A stretch of DNA of 58,475 nucleotides from Bacillota bacterium (GTDB lineage Bacteria; Bacillota; Clostridia; Clostridiales; Caloramatoraceae), in the NCBI GenBank assembly GCA_023389275.1, contig JAEWEN010000114.1, positions 1 through 58,475 on the forward strand, given 5' to 3'. Under the pieces are notes generated by a model. The model made no database searches. It saw nothing but the letters and a program-made list of their open reading frames with translations, and was not told the origin of the DNA. Made by a program: the position numbers and the translations under genes. Below, piece after piece: positions 27,468 to 35,952 of the stretch; position 1 is the first letter of the stretch, and each line of letters begins with the position of its first letter.

Positions 27468-28862
27468 TTAAGCTTCAATCATAAAAGCTTTATATGCTCT
27501 GTAGGTTTCATATATATCTGCTTTACTTGCAATTTCAAATGGTGCATGCATACTTAAAAGAGCTACTCCACAATCTATTACTTCCATTCCATATTTAGCT
27601 AATATATACGCAATTGTTCCTCCGCCTCCTTGGTCTACTTTACCAAGTTCTGCTGTTTGCCAAGTTATATTATTTTGATTAAATATTTTTCTAAGTTTTG
27701 CAATAAACTCAGGATTTGCATCATTGCTTCCACTTTTTCCTCTTACTCCAGTATACTTAGTTAAAACAATACCACGACCTAAATATGCAGCATTATTTTT
27801 TTCAAGTACTGACTTATAAATAGGATCCATTCCAGCAGTTACATCTGCTGATAACATACTCGAATTTGAAAGAGCACGTCTTAAAGATATATCTGAAAAT
27901 TCTCCCTTAAGATTCATAATTTCAGCTACTGTATCTTCAAAGAATCTAGACTCCATTCCAGTTGCTCCAACACTTCCTATTTCTTCTTTATCAACAAATA
28001 AAGTACAACAAGTTTTTGTAGGATTCTCAATATCTATAAGTGCCATTAATGAAGTATATGCACAAACTCTATCATCATGTCCATATGCCATAACCATACT
28101 TCTATCCAGACCTACATCTCTAGATTTTCCTGCTGGAACTATTTCAATTTCTGCACTTACAAAATCCTCTTCAATTATTCCATATTTTTCATTTAGAAGT
28201 TTTAAAATATTAGATTTTACTTTTGATTTACTTTCACCTTTTAATGGTATACTTCCAACTAATATATTTAAATCTTCTCCTTCAATTCCTTTAGCCAATT
28301 TTTTATCCATTTGATTAGCAGCTAAATGAATTAAAAGATCTGTAATATATACTACAGGGTCACTTTCATCTTCACCTATAACAATATTTACAGTTTCTCC
28401 ATTTTCCTTACAGAAAACTCCATGTATTGCAAGTGGAATAGTTACCCATTGATACTTTTTAATTCCCCCATAATAATGGGTTTCAAAAAGTGCAAAGCCT
28501 TCTTCTTCATAAAGTGCATTTGGTTTTAAATCTATTCTAGGAGCATCTACGTGTGAACCTATAATATTCATACCTTCTGTTAAAGAATCTTTTCCTATAT
28601 TAAATAAAGCTACTGCTTTATTTTTGTTAATTGAATATATTTTATCTCCTGCCTTAACAGTTTCACCACTTTTTATTAAATCACTAATGTTTTTATATCC
28701 ATTAGATTTAGCTACTTTCACTATTTCTAAAACTGATTCTCTTTCTGTTTTTGAATTATCCATAAATTTTTTATATCCTTCGTTAAAATCCATAACAGAA
28801 GATATCATGTTTTCATCTGCTTTTTCCCAAAAACTTTCATATTTTTTTTCTAAGTTTTCCAA
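27468..28862 (-). CDS. M18-family zinc aminopeptidase
   Basis: A 464 aa aspartyl/leucyl aminopeptidase of peptidase family M18. Zinc-site motifs in order: GSHVDAPRIDLK, GHDDRVCAYTSL, DKEEIGSVGATG and the late SMHAPFEI histidine. M18 enzymes are large cytoplasmic dodecamers that trim N-terminal residues. The start is a TTG at 28862, about 8 bases after AGGTGG. It follows the 5-FCL gene by 53 bp and is probably the last gene of a five-gene operon starting at mobA. Confidence 0.93.
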   Translation of the reverse strand: MENLEKKYESFWEKADENMISSVMDFNEGYKKFMDNSKTERESVLEIVKVAKSNGYKNISDLIKSGETVKAGDKIYSINKNKAVALFNIGKDSLTEGMNIIGSHVDAPRIDLKPNALYEEEGFALFETHYYGGIKKYQWVTIPLAIHGVFCKENGETVNIVIGEDESDPVVYITDLLIHLAANQMDKKLAKGIEGEDLNILVGSIPLKGESKSKVKSNILKLLNEKYGIIEEDFVSAEIEIVPAGKSRDVGLDRSMVMAYGHDDRVCAYTSLMALIDIENPTKTCCTLFVDKEEIGSVGATGMESRFFEDTVAEIMNLKGEFSDISLRRALSNSSMLSADVTAGMDPIYKSVLEKNNAAYLGRGIVLTKYTGVRGKSGSNDANPEFIAKLRKIFNQNNITWQTAELGKVDQGGGGTIAYILAKYGMEVIDCGVALLSMHAPFEIASKADIYETYRAYKAFMIEA

Positions 28863-28915
28863 TTAAAGCACCACCTTTAAATTTTGATTAAGTTTTGTCA
28901 TATGTATGTAAATTA

Positions 28916-29473
28916 TTAATTATTAACTTTTATTATACCCTTTTCAGTTATAATATAGTCCATTGCTATATCATGTTCATCATTAAAGGCATGTTCTACC
29001 ATTTGAAGTTCAAAGCATACTCCTACTTTTATACCTTTATAACCATTTAAGAATCTATCATAGTATCCTGCACCATAACCTATTCTAAATCCATTTTTAT
29101 CAAATCCAACTCCTGGAACAAAAACAATATCTAATTCATCTCTATCTAAAAGGTTATCTGTAGGAGGTTCCATTATTCCATAGTTTTCTTCTTTTAATTC
29201 TGAAAGGCTTTTTATTATACATGGAAGTATTTTACTACCTTCCTTTATTGATTTTGGAAGAACAACTGTTTTATTAAGTTCAAATGACTTATTTATAACA
29301 TCATCAGTTAAAACTTCATTTCTAAATGAGTAATAAGTCATTATTGCTTTAGATTCCTTGTACTTGTCCCACTCTAGTATATATGAGTTTATCATACCAC
29401 TTAATTTTTTTACTTCCTCTTGAGTCATAGAAGTTCTGTTTGCTATTAGCTCTTTTCTTACTTGTTTTTTCAT
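28916..29473 (-). CDS. 5-formyltetrahydrofolate cyclo-ligase
   Basis: The 185 aa enzyme converts 5-formyl-THF to 5,10-methenyl-THF with ATP. It starts MKKQVRKELIANRTSMTQ and carries the signature VPGVGFDKNGFRIGYGAGYY followed by DRFL. The length is standard. It follows the permease gene by 10 bp, with an AGGTG site in the gap. Together with folD at 49.1 kb it belongs to one-carbon folate metabolism, which in formate-using anaerobes links to the formate genes near 41 kb. Confidence 0.93.
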   Translation of the reverse strand: MKKQVRKELIANRTSMTQEEVKKLSGMINSYILEWDKYKESKAIMTYYSFRNEVLTDDVINKSFELNKTVVLPKSIKEGSKILPCIIKSLSELKEENYGIMEPPTDNLLDRDELDIVFVPGVGFDKNGFRIGYGAGYYDRFLNGYKGIKVGVCFELQMVEHAFNDEHDIAMDYIITEKGIIKVNN

Positions 29474-29483
29474 AAATCACACC

Positions 29484-30767
29484 TCATATTAAAATTAATG
29501 CTATAAGTCCAATTAGTAAAGGTACCAAAATAATTTTTAAAGATGTAATTGTGTAATCTTTAAAACTAATTTTTATACCTCTTTGACTTAATATCCCTAA
29601 CCACATAATTGTTGCAAGTGATCCTATAGGAGTTATTTTAGCTCCTACGTCATTGCCTATAACATTTGCAAAAGTAATAATTTCCCTTACTGAATCTGAT
29701 ATTGATGCATCTTTTATAGCCATAGCACCAACCATTACAGATGGAAGATTATTCATAAAACATGCTCCTATTGATGATATTATACCATATATTAGTGACA
29801 CTACTAATAGTGATTTATCACTTAAAAAATTAATAATCTCACTCATTACAGTATTAAAACCATTATTGTATAGACTATATACTATTAGGTACATAGAAGT
29901 TACAAAAATTAAAATAGACCAAGGTGTGTCTTTTATTATATTTGATACCTTTACAACTTTTCTACTAACACCTGACACTAAAAGCACTATTGCACCTATA
30001 GATGATATTATAGAAACAGGTATATTATAAAAGCTTCCTATAAAATATCCTATTATAACTAAAAATAATACTAAAACTCCTAAATTAAACATTTTCCAAT
30101 CTTTAACACTATCATCTGGATTAATAACTTTTAAAGTACTATATTTACCTAATAATGTTTTTTTATAATTTAAAAACATAGTAACTGTAACTAAAAGTAT
30201 TATAATAAGTCCTGGAATTAGCATTTTACTAAAATAATATGCAAAAGATATAGAAAGTGTATCTGCTGCTACAATATTAGCAAGATTACTTACCACTAAA
30301 GGAACACTTGCAGTGTCTGCTATATATCCACATGCAAAAAGAAAAGGTATTGTTTCTTTATATGAAAATCCAATACCTTTCATAGCCTCATAAATTATAG
30401 GTGTTAATATAAGTATGGAACCATCATTATTAAAAAATATACTTATTAAAGATCCTAATATTATAATATTAAAAAATAGTCTAACCTTACTTCCTTCTGC
30501 TGTTAGTACCATTGTAAGTGCTGCCCATTTAAAAAAACCAACGTTATCTAATACTAAAGATATAATCATTATAGATATTAAAGACAACGCTGCATTCCAA
30601 ACATTTGAAAAAACATAGCCTATATCCTGTATATTAAATAAATTTAAAAACAAAGCTATTACAGCAAATATTGATGCATACACCCATTCTGGTTTTTTAA
30701 AAGGTTTCAAAAATATACATAGTATAGTAAATATAAAAACTATTAAAGATAAGTAAAATCTGTCCAT
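29484..30767 (-). CDS. ArsB/NhaD-type (ion transporter superfamily) permease
   Basis: A 427 aa protein with 10-11 predicted membrane helices. It has the duplicated half structure of the ion transporter superfamily: FNNDGSILILTPI in the first half and FMNNLPSVMVGAM in the second, each with an asparagine-containing re-entrant-type turn, and ANVIGNDVGAKITPIGSLAT. ArsB, NhaD and SLC13 members share these. No ars regulator or reductase is adjacent, so the substrate (arsenite, anion or Na/H) is left open. It sits 17 bp after glpX. Confidence 0.82.
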   Translation of the reverse strand: MDRFYLSLIVFIFTILCIFLKPFKKPEWVYASIFAVIALFLNLFNIQDIGYVFSNVWNAALSLISIMIISLVLDNVGFFKWAALTMVLTAEGSKVRLFFNIIILGSLISIFFNNDGSILILTPIIYEAMKGIGFSYKETIPFLFACGYIADTASVPLVVSNLANIVAADTLSISFAYYFSKMLIPGLIIILLVTVTMFLNYKKTLLGKYSTLKVINPDDSVKDWKMFNLGVLVLFLVIIGYFIGSFYNIPVSIISSIGAIVLLVSGVSRKVVKVSNIIKDTPWSILIFVTSMYLIVYSLYNNGFNTVMSEIINFLSDKSLLVVSLIYGIISSIGACFMNNLPSVMVGAMAIKDASISDSVREIITFANVIGNDVGAKITPIGSLATIMWLGILSQRGIKISFKDYTITSLKIILVPLLIGLIALILI

Positions 30768-30784
30768 AACTAACTCCTAAACTT

Positions 30785-31756
30785 TTAATCTAAACTAAGC
30801 ATACTTTTATCTAAATTATGAGTTGCTTTTACAAATCTTACAATACCATTAAAAGATCTTACAACCATTGATTCAGTAATAGCTTTATGACCTTGATATC
30901 TTATTCCTTTTAATATATCACAGTTAGTAATAGCAGTAGCTGCAAAATATACATCATCTGATTTTATTAAATCATTTTGATTAAAAACAACATTATAGTC
31001 ATTAAAACCAGATCTTTTACACATTTTTATTTCTTCATCATTTTGAGGAACTAATTTACATTGAAACTCTCCACCTAAGCACTTAAGTGCAGCAGCAGCT
31101 ATTATTCCTTCAGGAGCTCCTCCTATTCCAACTAGCATATCAATACCAGTAAAATCAAATGTAGTAGCTAAAGCACCTGCTATATCTCCTTCTGAGAACA
31201 TTTTTACACGTACGCCTGCTTCTCTTGCTTCATCTATTAAAGATTTATGTCTTTCCCTATCTTGTATCATTATAGTTAGTTCAGACACTTCTTTATTTAA
31301 TGCTTTAGAAACTTTTTTAATATTTTCAGCTAAAGGAAGATTAATGTCAATAACTCCTTTAGCCTTAGCCCCTACAGCTATTTTTTTCATGTATATTTTA
31401 GGAAGACTTAATATTCCTCCTCTTTCTGTTACAACAATTGTAGAAAGAGCATTAGGTATTCCCTTTGCAATAAGTGCTGCTCCATCTACTGGATTAATAG
31501 CAACATCTGTTTCGATTTGTCCATCTTCCCACATTCCAACTTTTTCTCCATGGTATATAATAGGCAATTTTTCAAGATCACATTCACCTATTACAACTTT
31601 ACCTTTCATAGGTAAAAGATCAAATGCATGCCTTGCACCATCTACCGCAACTTTATTTAATGTTTCACTATTTCCCCTACCTAGAAATTTAGAGCATTGT
31701 AGGGTTGCAGCTTCTGTAACCCTTATAATTCCCATAGCAATATCAGCATTTTTCAT
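30785..31756 (-). CDS. glpX: Fructose-1,6-bisphosphatase class II
   Basis: A 323 aa GlpX-type phosphatase for gluconeogenesis. Motifs seen: ECDLEKLPIIYHGEKVG, the metal-site NPVDGAALIAKG, TERGGILSLPKIYMKKIAVG and LVGIGGAPEGIIAAAALKC. Length and motifs are standard. It lies 19 bp after mobA and 17 bp before the permease, so it is likely cotranscribed with both. Confidence 0.95.
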   Translation of the reverse strand: MKNADIAMGIIRVTEAATLQCSKFLGRGNSETLNKVAVDGARHAFDLLPMKGKVVIGECDLEKLPIIYHGEKVGMWEDGQIETDVAINPVDGAALIAKGIPNALSTIVVTERGGILSLPKIYMKKIAVGAKAKGVIDINLPLAENIKKVSKALNKEVSELTIMIQDRERHKSLIDEAREAGVRVKMFSEGDIAGALATTFDFTGIDMLVGIGGAPEGIIAAAALKCLGGEFQCKLVPQNDEEIKMCKRSGFNDYNVVFNQNDLIKSDDVYFAATAITNCDILKGIRYQGHKAITESMVVRSFNGIVRFVKATHNLDKSMLSLD

Positions 31757-31775
31757 ATAATACCTCCATGATTAT

Positions 31776-32372
31776 TTATTTTAAACATATATTTTCAACA
31801 TAGTTTTTTATATCATCTTTAGTATTTAGATTAAAAAACATTTCAAAATTTTTACTGTAATTTATTGCTGTTTTTTCATCAATATATAATGTATTTAGAT
31901 TTGAAACTAAATTATAAATACTTCTTCTATTAAAACTTAAATATTCCTTTATCATATCCTTAATGTCTTTTTTATAAAAAGCATTAAAAGGCTCTATCCA
32001 GTTATTATATTTAGTTACACATGCATCAGTATCATTTGTAATTAGACTTTCCATATATCTTATGTATTCTTTATTTATAATAGGCATATCACAAGCTATA
32101 AAGTAAACATACTCACTACTTGCAAGTGTTAATCCTGTATATATGCCAGATAATGGTCCTTGGCTTTCTATTAAATCTTCAGATACTTTATCAAATATTT
32201 TAAGCTTAGTTCCTGTATTTGTTATAAGTATTATCTCATCAAATATACATCTAAGCTTTGTAACTATACATTCTATAAGAAGCTGATTATTTATAACTAT
32301 ATTTTGTTTATCAAATCCCATTCTAGAGCTTTTACCTCCTGCTAAAATAACAGCGCTACCAAAACGTTTCAT
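31776..32372 (-). CDS. mobA: Molybdenum cofactor guanylyltransferase MobA
   Basis: A 198 aa nucleotidyltransferase with the family start SAVILAGGKSSRMGFDKQ, the GPLSGIYTGL motif and the metal-binding IACDMP segment. MobA links GMP to molybdopterin to make the guanine dinucleotide form used by formate dehydrogenases. This fits the fdhD and formate-channel genes 8-10 kb away. It appears to be the first gene of mobA-glpX-permease-fthC-M18, and its start lies beside a long inverted repeat. Confidence 0.9.
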   Translation of the reverse strand: MKRFGSAVILAGGKSSRMGFDKQNIVINNQLLIECIVTKLRCIFDEIILITNTGTKLKIFDKVSEDLIESQGPLSGIYTGLTLASSEYVYFIACDMPIINKEYIRYMESLITNDTDACVTKYNNWIEPFNAFYKKDIKDMIKEYLSFNRRSIYNLVSNLNTLYIDEKTAINYSKNFEMFFNLNTKDDIKNYVENICLK

Positions 32373-32396
32373 ATAATTTGCTCCCTTAATAGTTTA

Positions 32397-32424
32397 TTGA
32401 CTTAAAAGTAAACTAATTTATAAT
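32397..32424 (+). promoter_or_regulatory. SigA-type promoter for the small membrane peptide
   Basis: TTGACT (32397-32402), a 16-base spacer and TATAAT (32419-32424), about 75 bp before the peptide start. The -10 element lies at the inner edge of the left arm of the palindrome at 32402-32455. Confidence 0.65.
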
Positions 32425-32455
32425 ATAATTATATTACAAATTAGCTTACTTTTAA
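32402..32455. repeat. 18-bp inverted repeat between mobA and a small peptide gene
   Basis: The arm TTAAAAGTAAACTAATTT (32402-32419) is matched by its reverse complement at 32438-32455 with one mismatch, around an 18-bp AT spacer. It overlaps the rightward promoter and lies 30 bp from the mobA start. It has no T-run and no upstream gene to terminate, so I read it as an operator-like site. Confidence 0.7.
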
Positions 32456-32498
32456 ATTTTTAAATATACTTAATATTTTATTTATAAGGATGTGTGTT

Positions 32499-32609
32499 TT
32501 GTTGAAGTCAAAAAAACAAAAAAGACAAAAAATGATTAAAGTCGTAACAATAATTATACTAATTTGCTTTATTTCAAGTTTACTTCCTATGGCATTAAGT
32601 TTATTCTAA
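32499..32609 (+). CDS. Small single-pass membrane peptide (36 aa)
   Basis: The peptide starts MLKSKKQKRQKMIKVVTI and ends SSLLPMALSLF: a very basic N-terminus followed by one hydrophobic helix. Tiny proteins of this design are common in Firmicutes (the DUF4044 and Prli42-like groups), and the C-terminal pattern resembles them, but I cannot assign it to either. Start is TTG 32499 (or TTG 32502), about 6 bases after AAGGATG. It has a good promoter upstream and a terminator 7 bp after its stop, so it looks like a real monocistronic gene. Confidence 0.6.
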   Translation: MLKSKKQKRQKMIKVVTIIILICFISSLLPMALSLF

Positions 32610-32615
32610 ACAAAA

Positions 32616-32639
32616 AACCTCCTATTTTACTAGGAGGTT
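32616..32639. terminator. Shared terminator of the small peptide gene and 6S RNA
   Basis: AACCTCCTA pairs with TAGGAGGTT (9 bp, 6-base loop). On the leftward strand it is followed by a run of Ts (GGTTTTTTG), making a strong terminator for 6S RNA. Rightward the T-run is poorer. Confidence 0.85.
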
Positions 32640-32646
32640 AATTTCA

Positions 32647-32830
32647 TTTAAAACCCAATATGCCGCTTACCTTAAATTTGATACCCGCCTTCCAGCAGGT
32701 GGGTGCCTGTAAAAAACATTCTGTTTTTCTAATTTAAAATTAGACATAACATATTTTTTTTAACTTCAGCTCCCTCTATAATTATGTCGGTTCAAATCTA
32801 AAGTTATACGAACATCTCAGGAATATTAAC
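32647..32830 (-). ncRNA. ssrS: 6S RNA
   Basis: Read leftward, the transcript has 6S hallmarks at both ends. The 5' side is CCTGAGATGTTCG followed by TTTGAACCGACATAAT; the 3' side is GCGGCATATTGGG. These correspond to the closing stems of known 6S RNAs (E. coli has CTGAGATGTTCG and GCGGCATCTCGG). The ends pair as a long helix around an AT-rich central bulge and a CCCACCTGCTGGAAGGCGGGT hairpin region. 6S RNA mimics an open promoter and binds SigA-RNA polymerase. Length about 184 nt is typical; exact ends are estimated. A strong T-run terminator follows. Confidence 0.85.
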
Positions 32831-32900
32831 TTGTTTCTTTATAATCATATTTTACTTCGTTTTTTTAAAAATTTCAATATCTATTTAAAAATTTTTTACT

Positions 32901-33317
32901 TTATTTATATACATCAACTAAAAGTCCTCTAATTTCAGAGATTTTATTAGCAAGATTTATACTCTCTTGTTGGTTTTCGATAAGATCCTTTGTTAATTTA
33001 TCTAACTTTTCATTTATAATCTCTATTCGAACATGTACACCGTAATTATATGGTCCTGCTTCTTTTTTTAGTATATATATATTTTTTACTATTAGATTTA
33101 AATATTCTTTTATTTTTTCTTTATATTGCCTTGCATCTTCAACACTTCTAGTAGATATTAATTTTTTTCCTATCTTATCTATATCTTCTAACATTTTGTT
33201 TATTTCTATTTTTGCTTGTTCTTTATTTGTATCCTCTAAAATATCAGAGAACTTACTAGTTTTTTCACCTTTTACTTTTTTAATAGAACTTCTATTATTT
33301 ACTCTATTTATTCTCAA
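32901..33317 (-). CDS. YaaR family protein (DUF327)
   Basis: A small helical protein, 138 aa from TTG 33317, which lies 8 bases after GGAGG; the frame continues 5 codons up through that site. The pattern (FSDILEDTNKEQAKIEINKM, RSVEDARQYKEKIKEYL, then GVHVRIEIINEKLDKLTKDL) matches the YaaR/DUF327 family, whose function is not established. It contains no membrane segment. It lies upstream of the 6S RNA gene on the same strand and is divergent from the FtsH-like gene. Confidence 0.75.
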   Translation of the reverse strand: MRINRVNNRSSIKKVKGEKTSKFSDILEDTNKEQAKIEINKMLEDIDKIGKKLISTRSVEDARQYKEKIKEYLNLIVKNIYILKKEAGPYNYGVHVRIEIINEKLDKLTKDLIENQQESINLANKISEIRGLLVDVYK

Positions 33318-33460
33318 TATTAATTCCTCCAATATTTAATTTTAAAGTTAGTATATGATAATTATCGTATGGATAGGTATATATTTACATGGTATATTTT
33401 ACTGTTATTTATTTACATTTTAAATTAAAAAATATATTATGTAAACAAGGAGATGATTTA

Positions 33461-34903
33461 ATGAGTGGTTTATTTAGTAATTTTAGTTTATCAGATATGA
33501 TAATATTAATTATGATTATATCTATAATAATATATATTTTTTATAGATATAAAGGTAAAATTTTCAAAAATAAAAAATCATCATTTACCCCAGTATTTAC
33601 TTCTGGAGTATCGTTTGAAAGTGTTGCTGGAAATGTTGAAACTAAAGAAAGTCTTTTAGAAATTGTTGATTTTTTAAAAAATCCTGAAAAATATAATAAG
33701 TTTAATGCAAGACAACCTAAAGGAATTATTCTTTATGGTGAGCCTGGAACTGGAAAAACTTTAATGGCAAAAGCCTTAGCATGTGAAGCTAATGTTCCCT
33801 TTTATTCAACTAGTGGATCTGACTTTATCCAAATGTATGCAGGGGTTGGAGCGCTTCGTATTAGAGAACTTTTTAAAAAAGCTCGTGAAAGTAAAAAAGC
33901 TGTTATATTTATAGATGAAATAGATGCAATTGGTAAAAAACGCTCTCCTTCACCTAATACTTCTAATGACGAAAGAGATCAAACACTAAATGCACTTTTA
34001 ACAGAAATGTCTGGATTTAAAGATTATGACAATATTATAGTAATCGCAGCTACTAATAGACTCGACTCTTTAGATGAGGCACTTTTAAGAGCTGGACGTT
34101 TTGATAGACATATTGAAGTTCCTCTTCCAGATATAAACTCAAGACTAGAGATTTTAAAACTTCACTGTAAAAATAAGCCTGTAGAAAATATAGATTTTAA
34201 AAAACTATCTGAGATGACTGTGTACTTTTCAGGTGCTAAAATAGAAAACTTAGTAAATGAAGCTACAATATTAGCAGCTAGGAAAAATAAAGATTTTATT
34301 GAACAATGTGATTTTGAAAAAGCATATGAAATAGTTTTAGCTGGATTTGAAAAAAAAGATAGAAGTTATATTACTGATGAAGATAGAAAAATTACAGCTT
34401 ATCACGAAGCAGGACATGCATTAGCTTCTAAACTTTTACTTCCTTCAGTTAAAGTAAAAAAAGTTACAATAATACCTAGCACAAAAGGCTCAGGTGGATA
34501 TACACTTAATATACATCCTAATACTTTATACAACAAAAAATCAACACTATTAAATAATGTTAAAGTATCTTTAGCAGGAAGAGCTGCTGAGGAAATTATT
34601 TTAGGAAAAGAAAACATAACTACAGGAGCTGAAGGAGATATTAAACATGCTACAAATATAATCATTAAAATGATAAAACATTATGGTATGTTTGAAGAAC
34701 TTGGTATGCTTAACTATGATTTGCTTAATGGGACATCAGAGAAAGTATATAAAGTAAGTACCCAAACTATTATAAGTTTATATACTGAGGTTTTAGAATT
34801 ATTAATAACTAATAAATCTACATTAGATAAAATAGCCTCTACTCTACTTGAAAAAGAATTTTTGGAAGAAGAAGAGCTTAATAATATAGTGAAGCAGTAC
34901 TAA
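33461..34903 (+). CDS. FtsH-like AAA+ zinc metalloprotease with a single membrane segment
   Basis: 480 aa from ATG 33461 after AAGGAG. Features: one N-terminal membrane helix (about 12-28), Walker A GEPGTGKT (93-100), pore motif MYAGVGA, Walker B VIFIDEIDA, second-region-of-homology RAGRFDRHIEV, zinc motif HEAGH (315-319) and third ligand Asp in GAEGDI (393). Canonical FtsH has two helices with an outside domain between them and is about 600-650 aa; this one lacks the second helix and outer domain. It is therefore a paralogue-type protease; its substrates are unknown. It converges with an unknown gene across a shared hairpin. Confidence 0.88.
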   Translation: MSGLFSNFSLSDMIILIMIISIIIYIFYRYKGKIFKNKKSSFTPVFTSGVSFESVAGNVETKESLLEIVDFLKNPEKYNKFNARQPKGIILYGEPGTGKTLMAKALACEANVPFYSTSGSDFIQMYAGVGALRIRELFKKARESKKAVIFIDEIDAIGKKRSPSPNTSNDERDQTLNALLTEMSGFKDYDNIIVIAATNRLDSLDEALLRAGRFDRHIEVPLPDINSRLEILKLHCKNKPVENIDFKKLSEMTVYFSGAKIENLVNEATILAARKNKDFIEQCDFEKAYEIVLAGFEKKDRSYITDEDRKITAYHEAGHALASKLLLPSVKVKKVTIIPSTKGSGGYTLNIHPNTLYNKKSTLLNNVKVSLAGRAAEEIILGKENITTGAEGDIKHATNIIIKMIKHYGMFEELGMLNYDLLNGTSEKVYKVSTQTIISLYTEVLELLITNKSTLDKIASTLLEKEFLEEEELNNIVKQY

Positions 34904-34923
34904 TTAATGTACTGCTTCACTAT
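34886..34923. terminator. Bidirectional hairpin containing both stop codons of a convergent pair
   Basis: A 15-bp perfect stem (ATAGTGAAGCAGTAC and its complement) has an 8-base loop TAATTAAT that holds the TAA stop of the FtsH-like gene (34901-34903) and, on the other strand, the TAA of the next gene (34904-34906). Both coding ends form part of the stem. Confidence 0.8.
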
Positions 34924-35704
34924 TATAATCATAAAAACTTAAATATCCTTTTTTATATTTTAATAAAGGAATACCCTTTGAAAGTTCTTCACCTTCTTTT
35001 AAAAGATTATAACTTTTAAGTTCCGCTTTAATAAAATTTATATTTTTACAGTTACCAAGTATATATAACTTAATAGTTTCTTCATCGTATATGTATATTT
35101 GAAAATCATCTGCACTTTTCCACTTTGTTAATTTATCACATGCTTCTATTACACTAAATATAATACTTTTATTATATTCGTATTCTAAAAATATTGAATT
35201 TTCGTTTTTAGCTTCTAATTTATTTATTCTTGGATAATGCAAATTATATGTAATATACTTTACGTATTCTATTCTCTCTTTAAGAGAATCTTCTAATTCA
35301 AAATCTATATGGAAAACCTTTGACAATCCTTTACCATCATTTTTTAAAAAAGTTATTATTATATTATTTTCTGAAGATATTATTTTATCTAGCATTGATG
35401 CATCCTCTTCATTATACACATCAAAAATAAAATCAAAATTACATCCATTATCTAGAAATTTTATTTGTATTAAAACTCCTAGATTATGTTTGTCTACATA
35501 AACAGATTTTTTAGCTTTTAAAATGGTTATCATATCACTATTGCCACAATTAGCTACTAAATTAATATTTGAATTTTCATCTATATATGAAAAAGTTTTT
35601 CTGTCTTTAAGTGCATCATAAATAAATTTATATTCTCCAAGGTTTAAATAAGAAATAACTTGACTTTTAGGCATGCTTTTGTATTTTTTAAAAGTCAATA
35701 TCAC
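34904..35704 (-). CDS. Hypothetical protein, 266 aa
   Basis: No recognised family. The protein is soluble, without a signal peptide or membrane segment. It is rich in acidic and aromatic residues, with alternating hydrophobic strands (LGVLIQIKFLDNGCNFDFIF, NIIITFLKNDGKG, FQIYIYDEETIKLYILGN) that suggest a mainly beta or alpha/beta fold. It converges with the FtsH-like protease, their stop codons being adjacent inside one palindrome. An AT-rich 240-bp region with TATAAT-like elements lies upstream. Confidence 0.7.
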   Translation of the reverse strand: MILTFKKYKSMPKSQVISYLNLGEYKFIYDALKDRKTFSYIDENSNINLVANCGNSDMITILKAKKSVYVDKHNLGVLIQIKFLDNGCNFDFIFDVYNEEDASMLDKIISSENNIIITFLKNDGKGLSKVFHIDFELEDSLKERIEYVKYITYNLHYPRINKLEAKNENSIFLEYEYNKSIIFSVIEACDKLTKWKSADDFQIYIYDEETIKLYILGNCKNINFIKAELKSYNLLKEGEELSKGIPLLKYKKGYLSFYDYNSEAVH

Positions 35705-35815
35705 ACACCTCCACTATATTTTATATTAAAATAATATTACTCTAATATAAAATACCTAATTTACATATAATTATTATACTATCATATATAAAAAAATAAC
35801 ATAGTATATTAAAAT

Positions 35816-35843
35816 TTGCCAAATTCTATATATTAATTATAAT
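35816..35843 (+). promoter_or_regulatory. Possible promoter of pncB
   Basis: TTGCCA (35816-35821), a 16-base spacer and TATAAT (35838-35843), about 110 bp upstream of the start. The region is extremely AT-rich, so chance matches are possible. Confidence 0.45.
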
Positions 35844-35952
35844 AAATGTATGTAATTTAATATTATTTTGTTAATATTTATACTATCTTGTAATGTAACA
35901 TATAAAACTATAAAATAACTATATAAAAAATTATATTTAAAGGAGATTGTTC

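Noticed and set aside
29484..30767. Arsenical pump ArsB
   Set aside because: No arsR, arsC or arsA nearby; only superfamily motifs support it.
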